A stretch of DNA of 5,195 bases, from assembly GCA_944325475.1 (NCBI GenBank), contig CALVAF010000206.1, positions 1 to 5,195 of the forward strand. Direction: 5' to 3'. Positions within the stretch are counted from its first letter, which is position 1; the number at the start of each line of letters is the position of its first letter. This DNA is from an uncultured Helicobacter sp. GTDB lineage: Bacteria > Campylobacterota > Campylobacteria > Campylobacterales > Helicobacteraceae. The notes under the pieces were generated by a model, which was given only the letters and a program-made list of their open reading frames with translations, had not been told where the DNA came from and did no database searches. The position numbers were made by a program, and so were the translations under genes. Shown one piece after another: positions 1-5,195 of the stretch.

Positions 1-1192
1 ACAATGCTTTTTGCAAATGCGAATAATAAGAGCCCTCTTTCCTTATCAACTGATTAGCCGGACAAACTAGCGAAACTCCGACCTGCACAAAACTCTGCAT
101 TGCCCCAATTCCATCATCACTTTTTTGGATATAATTCATACCATATACAACAAGCTCATATTTTTTAGCAAACTCCTCATTTGCCATAAATGCCTTACAA
201 AGCGAATACTCCACCTTATAAGGAGAATTTTCCACAATTCTATCTTTGATAATGGCTATCTTAATTTTTTCTTTTTTATCCATTTTGCCAACATTGCTTG
301 CTTTATCTACTGTGCTAGCTTTGCCCTCTACACCCACCTTGTCTTTGCACTTTGGAAGATTCTTGCCATACTCTACATAATAAGGTTCTACAAGCTTGAC
401 TACTTTGTCATTATATTCTTGCCAATCCTCTTGGGTTTGTGCAGAGTTTCCAAACTTGTGATAAATGTAAAACTCTACATACATCGCCATATCAAGATTC
501 CCAACTTCCAATAGCCTTTTTAGGCAATCCAACCAGATAGGAAAATTCTCTCGCCATTTTAAATGATTAAAATAATGCTTCACATTCCAAAAACAATGCA
601 TACTCCACAAAAAAATTGTCTTTTTAGTGAAATCATCAAGCTTAGAAAAGCTCTCCCACTCCAAAGCCTTTCTTTGAATCTCCAAAATCCATTCTATGGG
701 AATCTCATAATAATACAAAAACTCCCGCGTAAAAGGGTCTAACTCCACCATATAATTTTCCCTCAAACTCAAATAAATCGCCTTAGATAAAAAATACTTC
801 ACCGCCCCTTCCCTATCTCCGCTAAGCAATAAAGCTGCGCTTGCAAACTCCAAAAACAAAAGCCTTTCATAATAAGAAGCATGACCATCTTCCACATAAG
901 GGGCGCAAAACTCAAAATACTTTACAAACCTCTCATCTCTCTTGCGTGATTCTTCACTCTCAAAGAGTCCATAAGCCCACAAAATAGACTTTTCTAAAAT
1001 ATCCCCTTTAGAGATGATTATCTCTAAAAGCTTCTCTTTTAATAAGTCAAGAATCTCCTGCCGATAATATTCTTCTAATTCCCTCTGCCAATGCTGCCCA
1101 GAAGCACGGATAAGCGACATGCACTTATTAATATTTTCCTTAGTTTGCGCTTCTTTTAATCGTGTTAGAATCTCTTGTGTTTGAATCTGCAT
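1..1192 (-). CDS. Partial protein: helical N-terminal domain plus start of a glycosyltransferase-like domain (3' end beyond left edge)
   Basis: The minus strand is open from an ATG at 1192 to the window edge: 397 full codons with no stop, so the C-terminus is missing. Residues 1 to about 275 look all-helical and are rich in Leu, Glu, Lys, Tyr and Trp (for example EILDLLKEKLLEIIISKGD around 46-64). Residues about 276-307 are a Lys/Val/Ser/Asp low-complexity linker. From about 308 the pattern changes to a hydrophobic strand (KIKIAIIKDRI), then SPYKVEYSLCKAF, then KYELVVYGMNYI (345-356), which resembles the start of a Rossmann or GT-B fold. No signal peptide or membrane segment is visible. A helical N-domain followed by a GT-B domain is the layout of GT41/HMW1C-like and SPINDLY-type glycosyltransferases, but the catalytic part lies outside the window and I do not recognise a named gene. 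The ribosome site (GAAAGA, 6 nt before ATG) is weak. It is divergent from flaB by 169 bp, behind a candidate sigma-28 promoter. That it is a real gene is very likely; its function is inference. Confidence 0.85.
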   Translation of the reverse strand, partial: MQIQTQEILTRLKEAQTKENINKCMSLIRASGQHWQRELEEYYRQEILDLLKEKLLEIIISKGDILEKSILWAYGLFESEESRKRDERFVKYFEFCAPYVEDGHASYYERLLFLEFASAALLLSGDREGAVKYFLSKAIYLSLRENYMVELDPFTREFLYYYEIPIEWILEIQRKALEWESFSKLDDFTKKTIFLWSMHCFWNVKHYFNHLKWRENFPIWLDCLKRLLEVGNLDMAMYVEFYIYHKFGNSAQTQEDWQEYNDKVVKLVEPYYVEYGKNLPKCKDKVGVEGKASTVDKASNVGKMDKKEKIKIAIIKDRIVENSPYKVEYSLCKAFMANEEFAKKYELVVYGMNYIQKSDDGIGAMQSFVQVGVSLVCPANQLIRKEGSYYSHLQKAL

Positions 1193-1227
1193 AAAAGGTC
1201 TTTCATCAACATAAATTATTGTTTGCA

Positions 1228-1255
1228 ATATCGTCAAAATTCTAACAAAACTTTA
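1228..1255 (-). promoter_or_regulatory. Candidate sigma-28 (FliA) promoter of the leftward gene
   Basis: Read on the minus strand, TAAAGTTT (1255-1248) is followed after 12 nt by GACGATAT (1235-1228). The flagellar sigma-28 consensus is TAAAGTTT, 11 nt, GCCGATAA. The -35 match is perfect and the -10 keeps the CGATA core, but the spacer is one base longer than the enterobacterial optimum. Transcription would start near 1220, leaving a leader of about 28 nt before the ATG at 1192. Position and orientation fit a flagellum-linked gene. AT-rich DNA produces such matches by chance, so this remains a prediction. Confidence 0.5.
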
Positions 1256-1307
1256 CTTAACGAATTATTTTTTCACAAAATATCGCATTTTAGGAATTTT
1301 TTAAATA

Positions 1308-1323
1308 TGGAACGTCGATTGCT
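1308..1323 (+). promoter_or_regulatory. Sigma-54 (RpoN) promoter of flaB
   Basis: TGGAACG-TCGA-TTGCT has the invariant GG (1309-1310) and GC (1321-1322) separated by exactly 10 nt. It differs from the TGGCACG-N4-TTGC(A/T) consensus at a single prominent base. The start site would fall near 1334, about 28 nt ahead of the flaB ATG. In H. pylori flaB is a known RpoN-dependent middle/late flagellar gene activated through FlgR, so sequence, position and family knowledge agree. Confidence 0.9.
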
Positions 1324-1350
1324 TTATGCTTTTTTGAATTTATTTTTGCA

Positions 1351-1355
1351 AAGGA
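1351..1355 (+). promoter_or_regulatory. Ribosome binding site of flaB
   Basis: AAGGA ends 6 nt before the ATG at 1362. It settles the start: another ATG at 1355-1357 overlaps this motif and is out of frame, while the frame from 1362 gives the conserved flagellin N-terminus MSYRI. Confidence 0.85.
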
Positions 1356-1361
1356 TGCACA

Positions 1362-2942
1362 ATGAGTTATAGGATATACACAAATGTCAATGCGTTAAAC
1401 GCTCACACTTCAGGTATTGTTAATAACAGAAACATGTCAGAATCGCTAGAGAAGTTAAGCTCTGGTTTGAAAATCAACAAAGCTGCTGATGATGCTTCAG
1501 GCATGGCAATTGCCGATAGCCTCCGCTCTCAAGCTGCTGCACTAGGTCAAGCTACAAGAAATGCCAATGACGCTATTGGTATAATTCAAACAGCAGATAA
1601 AGCAATGGATGAGCAAATCAAAATCTTAGACACCATCAAGACAAAAGCAACTCAAGCCGCACAAGATGGACAAACTACCTCAACAAGAAACGCATTGCAA
1701 AGTGATATTTTAAGACTTATGGAAGAGCTTGATAATATTGCCAACACAACAAGCTTCAATGGTCAACAAATGCTTTCAGGCTCTTTTACCAACAAGGAAT
1801 TTCAAATTGGTGCTTATTCTAACACCACTATTAAAGCTTCTATCCAGCCAACTAACTCTCACAAAATCGGGCATGTCCGCTATGAGACTGCTGCAGAAAT
1901 GTCTGTAAGCGCGGGTTCTAGCAGTCTTAATGAAGTCACTTTACGATTTTTAAACACCGATGGGACCAACAGCTATTCTATTGAATCAATTAAGATCTCA
2001 ACTACAGCAGGCACAGGAATTGGAGCATTAGCTGAAGCCATTAACAAAAACTCCGATACTCTAGGAGTGAGGGCAACCTATAATGTTATGGGACAGGGAG
2101 CAGGTGCGATTGCTTCTGGAACAGTTCGAGGGTTAGTAATCAATGGAATCAATATTGGCGATGTGAATGATGTCCAAAAAAATGACTATGATGGAAGACT
2201 TATCAACGCCATCAACGCACAAAAAGAAAGGACAGGGGTTCAAGCATCTCTTAGCATTTCTGGAGCATTGCAGCTAACAAGCACCGATGGGCGTGCGATT
2301 TCTGTCCAAGTTACAAGCGGTTCTGCTGTGCTTAATGGAGCAACATCCGCTGGTGTGGCACTCACTGGAGGTTCTTTTGCTAAAGTGTCTGGCACAACAC
2401 ATGCCATTGTCGGTCGCTTAACTCTAATTCGACTGAATGCAAGAGATATTCTAGTCTCTGGGACAAACTTCTCACAAATAGGCTTGCACTCTGGTGCAAC
2501 CAATATCCAACAAGGTTCTGGACTGGCACAATACACAGTGAATTTAAGGAGCGTCAATGGTGAATTTGATTCCAATGTCGCCTCTGCAATTGGAGCTAAT
2601 GCTAACACGGCAGTTGCTAGAGTTAATTCTAATGGGATTGGAGCTGGAGTCACTAGCCTAGAAGGCGCTATGGCGGTTATGGATATGGCACAATCTGCAC
2701 AAGAGCATTTAGACAAAATCCGTGCCGACCTTGGTTCTGTGCAACAACAGCTTGTTTCAACGATTAACAACATCACCGTAACCCAAGTAAATGTCAAATC
2801 CGCTGAATCACAAATCCGCGATACAGACTTTGCTGAAGAATCTGCAAACTTCTCTAAAACCAACATTCTTGCACAATCTGGAAGTTTTGCAATGGCTCAA
2901 GCCAACCAAGTCCAACAAAATATTCTCCAACTTCTACAATAA
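1362..2942 (+). CDS. flaB: Flagellin B, minor/secondary filament subunit
   Basis: Structural protein of the flagellar filament, secreted through the flagellar type III apparatus and polymerised outside the cell. At 526 residues it is close to H. pylori FlaB (about 514). The conserved N-terminal D0/D1 region covers about 1-170, with the hallmark LEKLSSGLKINKAADDASG (29-47) and NIANTTSFNGQQMLSG (125-140). The C-terminal D1/D0 region covers about 425-526 and ends in AMAQANQVQQNILQLLQ. The middle (about 180-420) is variable, rich in Ser, Thr, Gly and Ala, and contains a flagellin hook-IN motif around 258-316 (INGINIGDVNDV to LTSTDGRAISV). I see no Cys or Trp. The start is fixed by the ribosome site and MSYRI homology. 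The MS-x-RI start, the LLQ end and the sigma-54 promoter favour FlaB over FlaA, which is normally sigma-28 driven. The Ser/Thr-rich centre is where epsilonproteobacterial flagellins carry nonulosonic acid sugars; the maf gene downstream fits that. Confidence 0.95.
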   Translation: MSYRIYTNVNALNAHTSGIVNNRNMSESLEKLSSGLKINKAADDASGMAIADSLRSQAAALGQATRNANDAIGIIQTADKAMDEQIKILDTIKTKATQAAQDGQTTSTRNALQSDILRLMEELDNIANTTSFNGQQMLSGSFTNKEFQIGAYSNTTIKASIQPTNSHKIGHVRYETAAEMSVSAGSSSLNEVTLRFLNTDGTNSYSIESIKISTTAGTGIGALAEAINKNSDTLGVRATYNVMGQGAGAIASGTVRGLVINGINIGDVNDVQKNDYDGRLINAINAQKERTGVQASLSISGALQLTSTDGRAISVQVTSGSAVLNGATSAGVALTGGSFAKVSGTTHAIVGRLTLIRLNARDILVSGTNFSQIGLHSGATNIQQGSGLAQYTVNLRSVNGEFDSNVASAIGANANTAVARVNSNGIGAGVTSLEGAMAVMDMAQSAQEHLDKIRADLGSVQQQLVSTINNITVTQVNVKSAESQIRDTDFAEESANFSKTNILAQSGSFAMAQANQVQQNILQLLQ

Positions 2943-2946
2943 TCCC

Positions 2947-2975
2947 CTCATAGCCTTTATGGCTTTGGGCTTTTT
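2947..2975 (+). terminator. Intrinsic terminator or attenuator between flaB and maf
   Basis: Five bases after the flaB stop, CTCATAGCC (2947-2955) can pair with GGCTTTGGG (2961-2969) around the loop TTTAT. That is eight pairs including one T-G wobble, with one T-T mismatch. The stem is followed, after one C, by TTTTT at 2971-2975. This is the layout of a rho-independent terminator of moderate strength. It would let abundant flaB mRNA end here while some read-through reaches maf. Confidence 0.65.
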
Positions 2976-2988
2976 AAAATTTAATATC

Positions 2989-2993
2989 AAGGA
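2989..2993 (+). promoter_or_regulatory. Ribosome binding site of maf
   Basis: AAGGA lies 5 nt before the ATG at 2999. Its strength supports that start and shows that maf is translated independently of flaB despite the terminator-like hairpin just upstream. Confidence 0.8.
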
Positions 2994-2998
2994 ATCCT

Positions 2999-4924
2999 AT
3001 GTCAGACATTCTTAATCCAAGGTTTGAAAAAAACCTCAAAGCGCTCTACCAAAAAAATCCACTTCTAGCTGCACAGCTTAAAATTTTAGAACCCAATAAA
3101 AAATATGAAGTCTATATTGGGAAAGACCCTCTTAATATCAATATCTATGACAAAGAAAACAAGGTCGCACTTTTCTCACAAGAACCTCTTGTAGAAATAC
3201 AACAAAAAATCAAAGAATTTGAACCCTATAATCTTTATCCTTTTTTCTATTTTTTTGGTATAGGGAATGGGATTTTTTACAAATATCTCTCTAATAATCC
3301 TTCTTTAAAAAAGCTTTTTATTTTTGAACCCGAATTAGAGCTAATCTATATCGCGCTTAATTTTGCCGATTTTGAACAAGAGATTTTAGAGGAAAAAATT
3401 TTAATTTTTTGGACCAAAACAACCAATTTTGGACAACTTGACCAATATCTTGTCAAAGAGGGACAATGGATTTATTCTAGGATTTACAATCTCCACATTT
3501 ATAATAGCTATTATGGTAAATACACTGAAGAATGCCTTGATATAAACTCCATTATCACAAGGAGTTTAGAACACCATGTTATTGCTGTGGGAAATGATTC
3601 CACAGATGCCCTAATTGGCTTAGAACACCATCTCTTAAATCTACCAGAACTCATTACCACACCAAGCTTTAAAGAGCTGCTTTTAAATGCAAAAAACACC
3701 GATACTGCAGTAATCGTCTCTACTGGACCTTCTTTATATAAGCAAATTCCACTTCTTAAAAAATACGCCCCCTACCTCACGATTTTTTCTGTTGATGCGT
3801 CTTTTCCTATTCTCACCAAACATGGAATCAAGCCTGATGTTGTCGTAACATTAGAGCGTGTAGAACCCACTGCAAACTTCTTTATTAAAGTCCCCAAAAA
3901 AGCGCAAAAAGACATTATCTTTGCTCTCACAAGCATCGTGCATCCAGCCACTACCAATGCTATCACACAAGGAATCAAATCCTTTAGTATGCGCCCTTTT
4001 GGCTACACACGATTTTTTGATTTGCGAGACTATGGCTATGCGGGAATTGGAATGAGTGCTGCAAATATGGCGTATGAAATTATCGCACATTCACAATTTA
4101 AGCGATGTATTTTTATCGGACAAGATTTAGCCTTTTCAAAAGAGGGCAAAACCCACTCTAAAGATGCCATCTTTGGGGAAGTCGAATCCCAATACAAACG
4201 CAAAGAAAATGCCTCTGAAAAGCTTTTAATCCCTGCTTATGGTGGTGAAGGCTTGGTAGAAACCACACCCACTTGGAAAATGTTTTTAAACTTCTTTGAA
4301 AAGGACATTGCAGAAACTCCTTATGAAATAGAAGTCATTAATGCCACAGAAGGTGGAGCGAGAATCGCAGGCACAAAAGAGCTGCCTTTTGGCGAGATTC
4401 TAAAAACCCTCCAAAAAACTCCCAAAAAGCCTATCAAGCTAACTCCACCCACCAAAGAACAAATCAAAGCCAATCAACGGCATATCCAAAACAAAATCAA
4501 AGAGTTTTTAAACTATGGCTACAAAAAGAAAAAAGAAGTAGAAAAGATTTTTTTAAAGGTTGTGAAAATGACTGAAGAGCTAGAGCGGCTTAATCGAGAA
4601 AACAAGCTTGAAAAAATCAATTTTAAAAAAATGGATAAGCTTTTGGAAGATATTGATGACATTAAACTTTTATTCCAAGAGGACATTTTTATCAAGGTAT
4701 TCTCCGATGCAGTGCAGTCTTATATCGTGCATCAAGAATTAGAGTTTGCAAAAATCGCCATCCGCCCAATTAAAACACTCATTGAAAAACAAGTCAAGCA
4801 AATTGACTGGCTTTATGCGCACAAATTTTGGCTTTTCTCACTTGCAGGAGGAATGGACGCTACCCTAGAAATCACCAAACGTGCTGCAAGGCAATGGATG
4901 AAACTCCCCGCAAAGTATCATTAG
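2999..4924 (+). CDS. Maf-family motility accessory factor, probable flagellin nonulosonic acid transferase (DUF115/MptE-like domain)
   Basis: A 641-residue cytosolic protein without signal peptide or membrane spans, of the size usual for Campylobacter and Helicobacter Maf proteins. The N-terminal region holds FFGIGNGIFYKYL (85-97) and IFEPELELIYIALN (108-121). The central DUF115 (MAF_flag10, MptE-like) domain holds AVIVSTGPSLYKQIPLLKKY (237-256), FSVDASFPILTKHGIKPDVV (263-282), FIGQDLAFSKEGKTHS (372-387) and NATEGGARIAGT (448-459). From about 480 to the end it is Lys/Glu-rich and helical, possibly coiled-coil. Family members are needed for flagellin glycosylation in Campylobacter and Aeromonas and are thought to move pseudaminic or legionaminic acid onto flagellin Ser/Thr. 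The gene begins 56 bp after flaB, in the order I recall from H. pylori (HP0115-HP0114). It probably depends on read-through from the flaB promoter, as the gap leaves little room for its own. Family is certain; the exact sugar and acceptor are inferred. Confidence 0.9.
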   Translation: MSDILNPRFEKNLKALYQKNPLLAAQLKILEPNKKYEVYIGKDPLNINIYDKENKVALFSQEPLVEIQQKIKEFEPYNLYPFFYFFGIGNGIFYKYLSNNPSLKKLFIFEPELELIYIALNFADFEQEILEEKILIFWTKTTNFGQLDQYLVKEGQWIYSRIYNLHIYNSYYGKYTEECLDINSIITRSLEHHVIAVGNDSTDALIGLEHHLLNLPELITTPSFKELLLNAKNTDTAVIVSTGPSLYKQIPLLKKYAPYLTIFSVDASFPILTKHGIKPDVVVTLERVEPTANFFIKVPKKAQKDIIFALTSIVHPATTNAITQGIKSFSMRPFGYTRFFDLRDYGYAGIGMSAANMAYEIIAHSQFKRCIFIGQDLAFSKEGKTHSKDAIFGEVESQYKRKENASEKLLIPAYGGEGLVETTPTWKMFLNFFEKDIAETPYEIEVINATEGGARIAGTKELPFGEILKTLQKTPKKPIKLTPPTKEQIKANQRHIQNKIKEFLNYGYKKKKEVEKIFLKVVKMTEELERLNRENKLEKINFKKMDKLLEDIDDIKLLFQEDIFIKVFSDAVQSYIVHQELEFAKIAIRPIKTLIEKQVKQIDWLYAHKFWLFSLAGGMDATLEITKRAARQWMKLPAKYH

Positions 4925-4939
4925 TAGCTGATTCTACTA
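4922..4939. repeat. Perfect inverted repeat overlapping the maf stop codon
   Basis: TAGTAG (4922-4927) and CTACTA (4934-4939) are exact reverse complements around a 6-nt loop. The left arm includes the maf TAG. There is no T-run behind it, so on its own it is not a standard terminator. A related but shorter hairpin, AGTAG-CTC-CTACT, recurs at 4967-4979. Confidence 0.6.
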
Positions 4940-4957
4940 TTTCCTCATAAAACCATA

Positions 4958-4991
4958 AGGGGCTTTAGTAGCTCCTACTTCACATTTTTTT
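4958..4991 (+). terminator. Candidate terminator of maf
   Basis: AGGGGCT (4958-4964) pairs with AGCTCCT (4970-4976) around loop TTAGT: seven pairs with one G-T wobble. A T7 run follows at 4985-4991, but 8 nt separate it from the stem, which is far for a classical intrinsic terminator. On the minus strand the same stem is followed by the moderately T-rich TATGGTTTTAT, so it might also serve a leftward transcript. Confidence 0.4.
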
Positions 4992-4993
4992 AA

Positions 4994-5037
4994 ATCTTAT
5001 ATCATCAACATAAAATTTTCTTTATTTGATGAAAGAT
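4994..5037. repeat. Long AT-rich imperfect inverted repeat (hairpin)
   Basis: ATCTT (4994-4998), TCATCAA (5002-5008) and ATAAA (5010-5014) pair in order with TTTAT (5021-5025), TTGATGA (5026-5032) and AAGAT (5033-5037) around a 6-nt loop. This gives 17 base pairs with a 3-nt and a 1-nt bulge, both on the left arm. No T-run follows on either strand. It may be an mRNA 3' stabilising structure, part of a small RNA, or a protein site. Confidence 0.55.
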
Positions 5038-5110
5038 TATTGCCAATAACCTCTTGCAACGACTTTTTACACAAATCACCCCCATTTCAAAGAAATGAAG
5101 GCTTCCTAAA

Positions 5111-5140
5111 CTAAGTAATCCTAAGCTAAGTAATCCCAGC
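5111..5140. repeat. Tandem 15-bp duplication
   Basis: CTAAGTAATCC occurs at 5111-5121 and again at 5126-5136, so the period is 15 bp; the two units agree at their first 11 positions. Read on the minus strand each unit encodes D-Y-L-x-stop in the same frame, so the second copy lies directly past the first stop codon of a possible incoming gene. Confidence 0.7.
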
Positions 5141-5195
5141 TAATTTGAAAGGATTTGAGTTTATAGTCTTCTAAGCTTAGATTATTTTTGATATT
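5121..5195 (-). CDS. Possible C-terminus of a hypothetical protein entering from the right edge
   Basis: On the minus strand, one frame is open from the right edge for 24 codons, ending SLEDYKLKSFQISWDYLA and then TAG at 5123-5121. The other two minus frames stop within six codons of the edge. The residue mix looks protein-like and the frame would be convergent with maf, which suits the hairpin-rich gap between them. The stretch is short and such a run is not rare in AT-rich DNA. I recognise no family. Confidence 0.3.
   Translation of the reverse strand, partial: NIKNNLSLEDYKLKSFQISWDYLA

Larger units (their letters stand above)
4925..5120. other. Intergenic region downstream of maf without a supportable gene
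   Basis: I see no coding frame with a credible start and ribosome site on either strand. The stretch is AT-rich and dense in inverted repeats, listed separately. It also contains a small perfect hairpin, CATTTC-AAA-GAAATG (5083-5097), just after a C5 run, with no T-run behind it. No tRNA or other recognised RNA gene is evident. Confidence 0.6.

Noticed and set aside
125..514. A 129-codon plus-strand open frame
   Set aside because: It is antisense to the 397-codon minus-strand gene, is very rich in Phe, Ile and Leu as expected from reversed codons, and has no ribosome site.
1175..1372. A 65-codon plus-strand frame overlapping the flaB start
   Set aside because: It crosses both divergent promoters and overlaps the start of the left gene and of flaB; its composition looks non-coding.
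2240..2866. A 208-codon open frame antisense to flaB
   Set aside because: It lies wholly inside the conserved flagellin and is explained by flaB codon composition. It looks like no known protein and I see no separate promoter or ribosome site.
2791..3015. A 74-codon plus-strand frame spanning the end of flaB and the start of maf
   Set aside because: It is a shifted frame of the conserved flagellin C-terminus and runs through the terminator-like gap.
5005..5085. A 26-codon minus-strand frame starting at ATG 5085
   Set aside because: It is short, without a properly spaced ribosome site, and overlaps the 17-bp hairpin; there is nothing to support translation.
5079..5097. C5 run followed by the CATTTC/GAAATG hairpin, considered as a terminator or phase-variable tract
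   Set aside because: Five C is too short for slippage, the stem is only six pairs, and no T-run follows on either strand.
5183..5195. A possible -10 element (TTTTTGATATT) at the right edge on the plus strand
   Set aside because: It resembles the start of an epsilonproteobacterial extended -10 box, but it is cut by the window edge and cannot be judged.
1..5195. CRISPR array, insertion sequence, tRNA or rRNA
   Set aside because: I see no regularly spaced repeats, transposase-like protein, terminal inverted repeats with target duplication, or recognisable RNA gene.

Overview
The window looks like chromosome of an AT-rich epsilonproteobacterium, most likely a Helicobacter or close relative. The basis is a flagellin whose conserved ends match the Helicobacter FlaB type, followed directly by a large Maf-family (motility accessory factor) protein. 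This is the same neighbourhood I recall from H. pylori, where flaB (HP0115) lies next to HP0114. Species cannot be decided from the sequence alone.

Layout. Positions 1-1192 (minus strand) hold a gene that is open along its whole length and runs off the left edge; 397 codons are visible. It has a long helical N-terminal region, a charged low-complexity linker, and the first strand of what looks like a Rossmann/GT-B-type domain. Positions 1193-1361 are a divergent intergenic region. On the plus strand it carries a near-consensus sigma-54 promoter (GG-N10-GC) and a good ribosome binding site for flaB. On the minus strand it carries a candidate sigma-28 (FliA-type) promoter for the left gene. Positions 1362-2942 are flaB (526 residues). 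A 56-bp gap with a terminator-like hairpin and T-run precedes maf at 2999-4924 (641 residues). Positions 4925-5195 contain no intact gene. They hold several inverted repeats, a 15-bp tandem duplication, and possibly the last 24 codons of a gene entering from the right on the minus strand.

How the parts fit together. FlaB is a filament subunit exported by the flagellar type III apparatus. In the epsilonproteobacteria flagellins are modified with nonulosonic acids (pseudaminic or legionaminic acid), and Maf proteins are the proposed or demonstrated transferases. The left gene may be a second glycosyltransferase-like protein, controlled by the late flagellar sigma factor. The window can therefore be read as a filament-and-modification module with two flagellar sigma factors firing in opposite directions. 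The flaB and maf assignments are strong, the sigma-54 promoter is strong, and the role of the left gene is inference.
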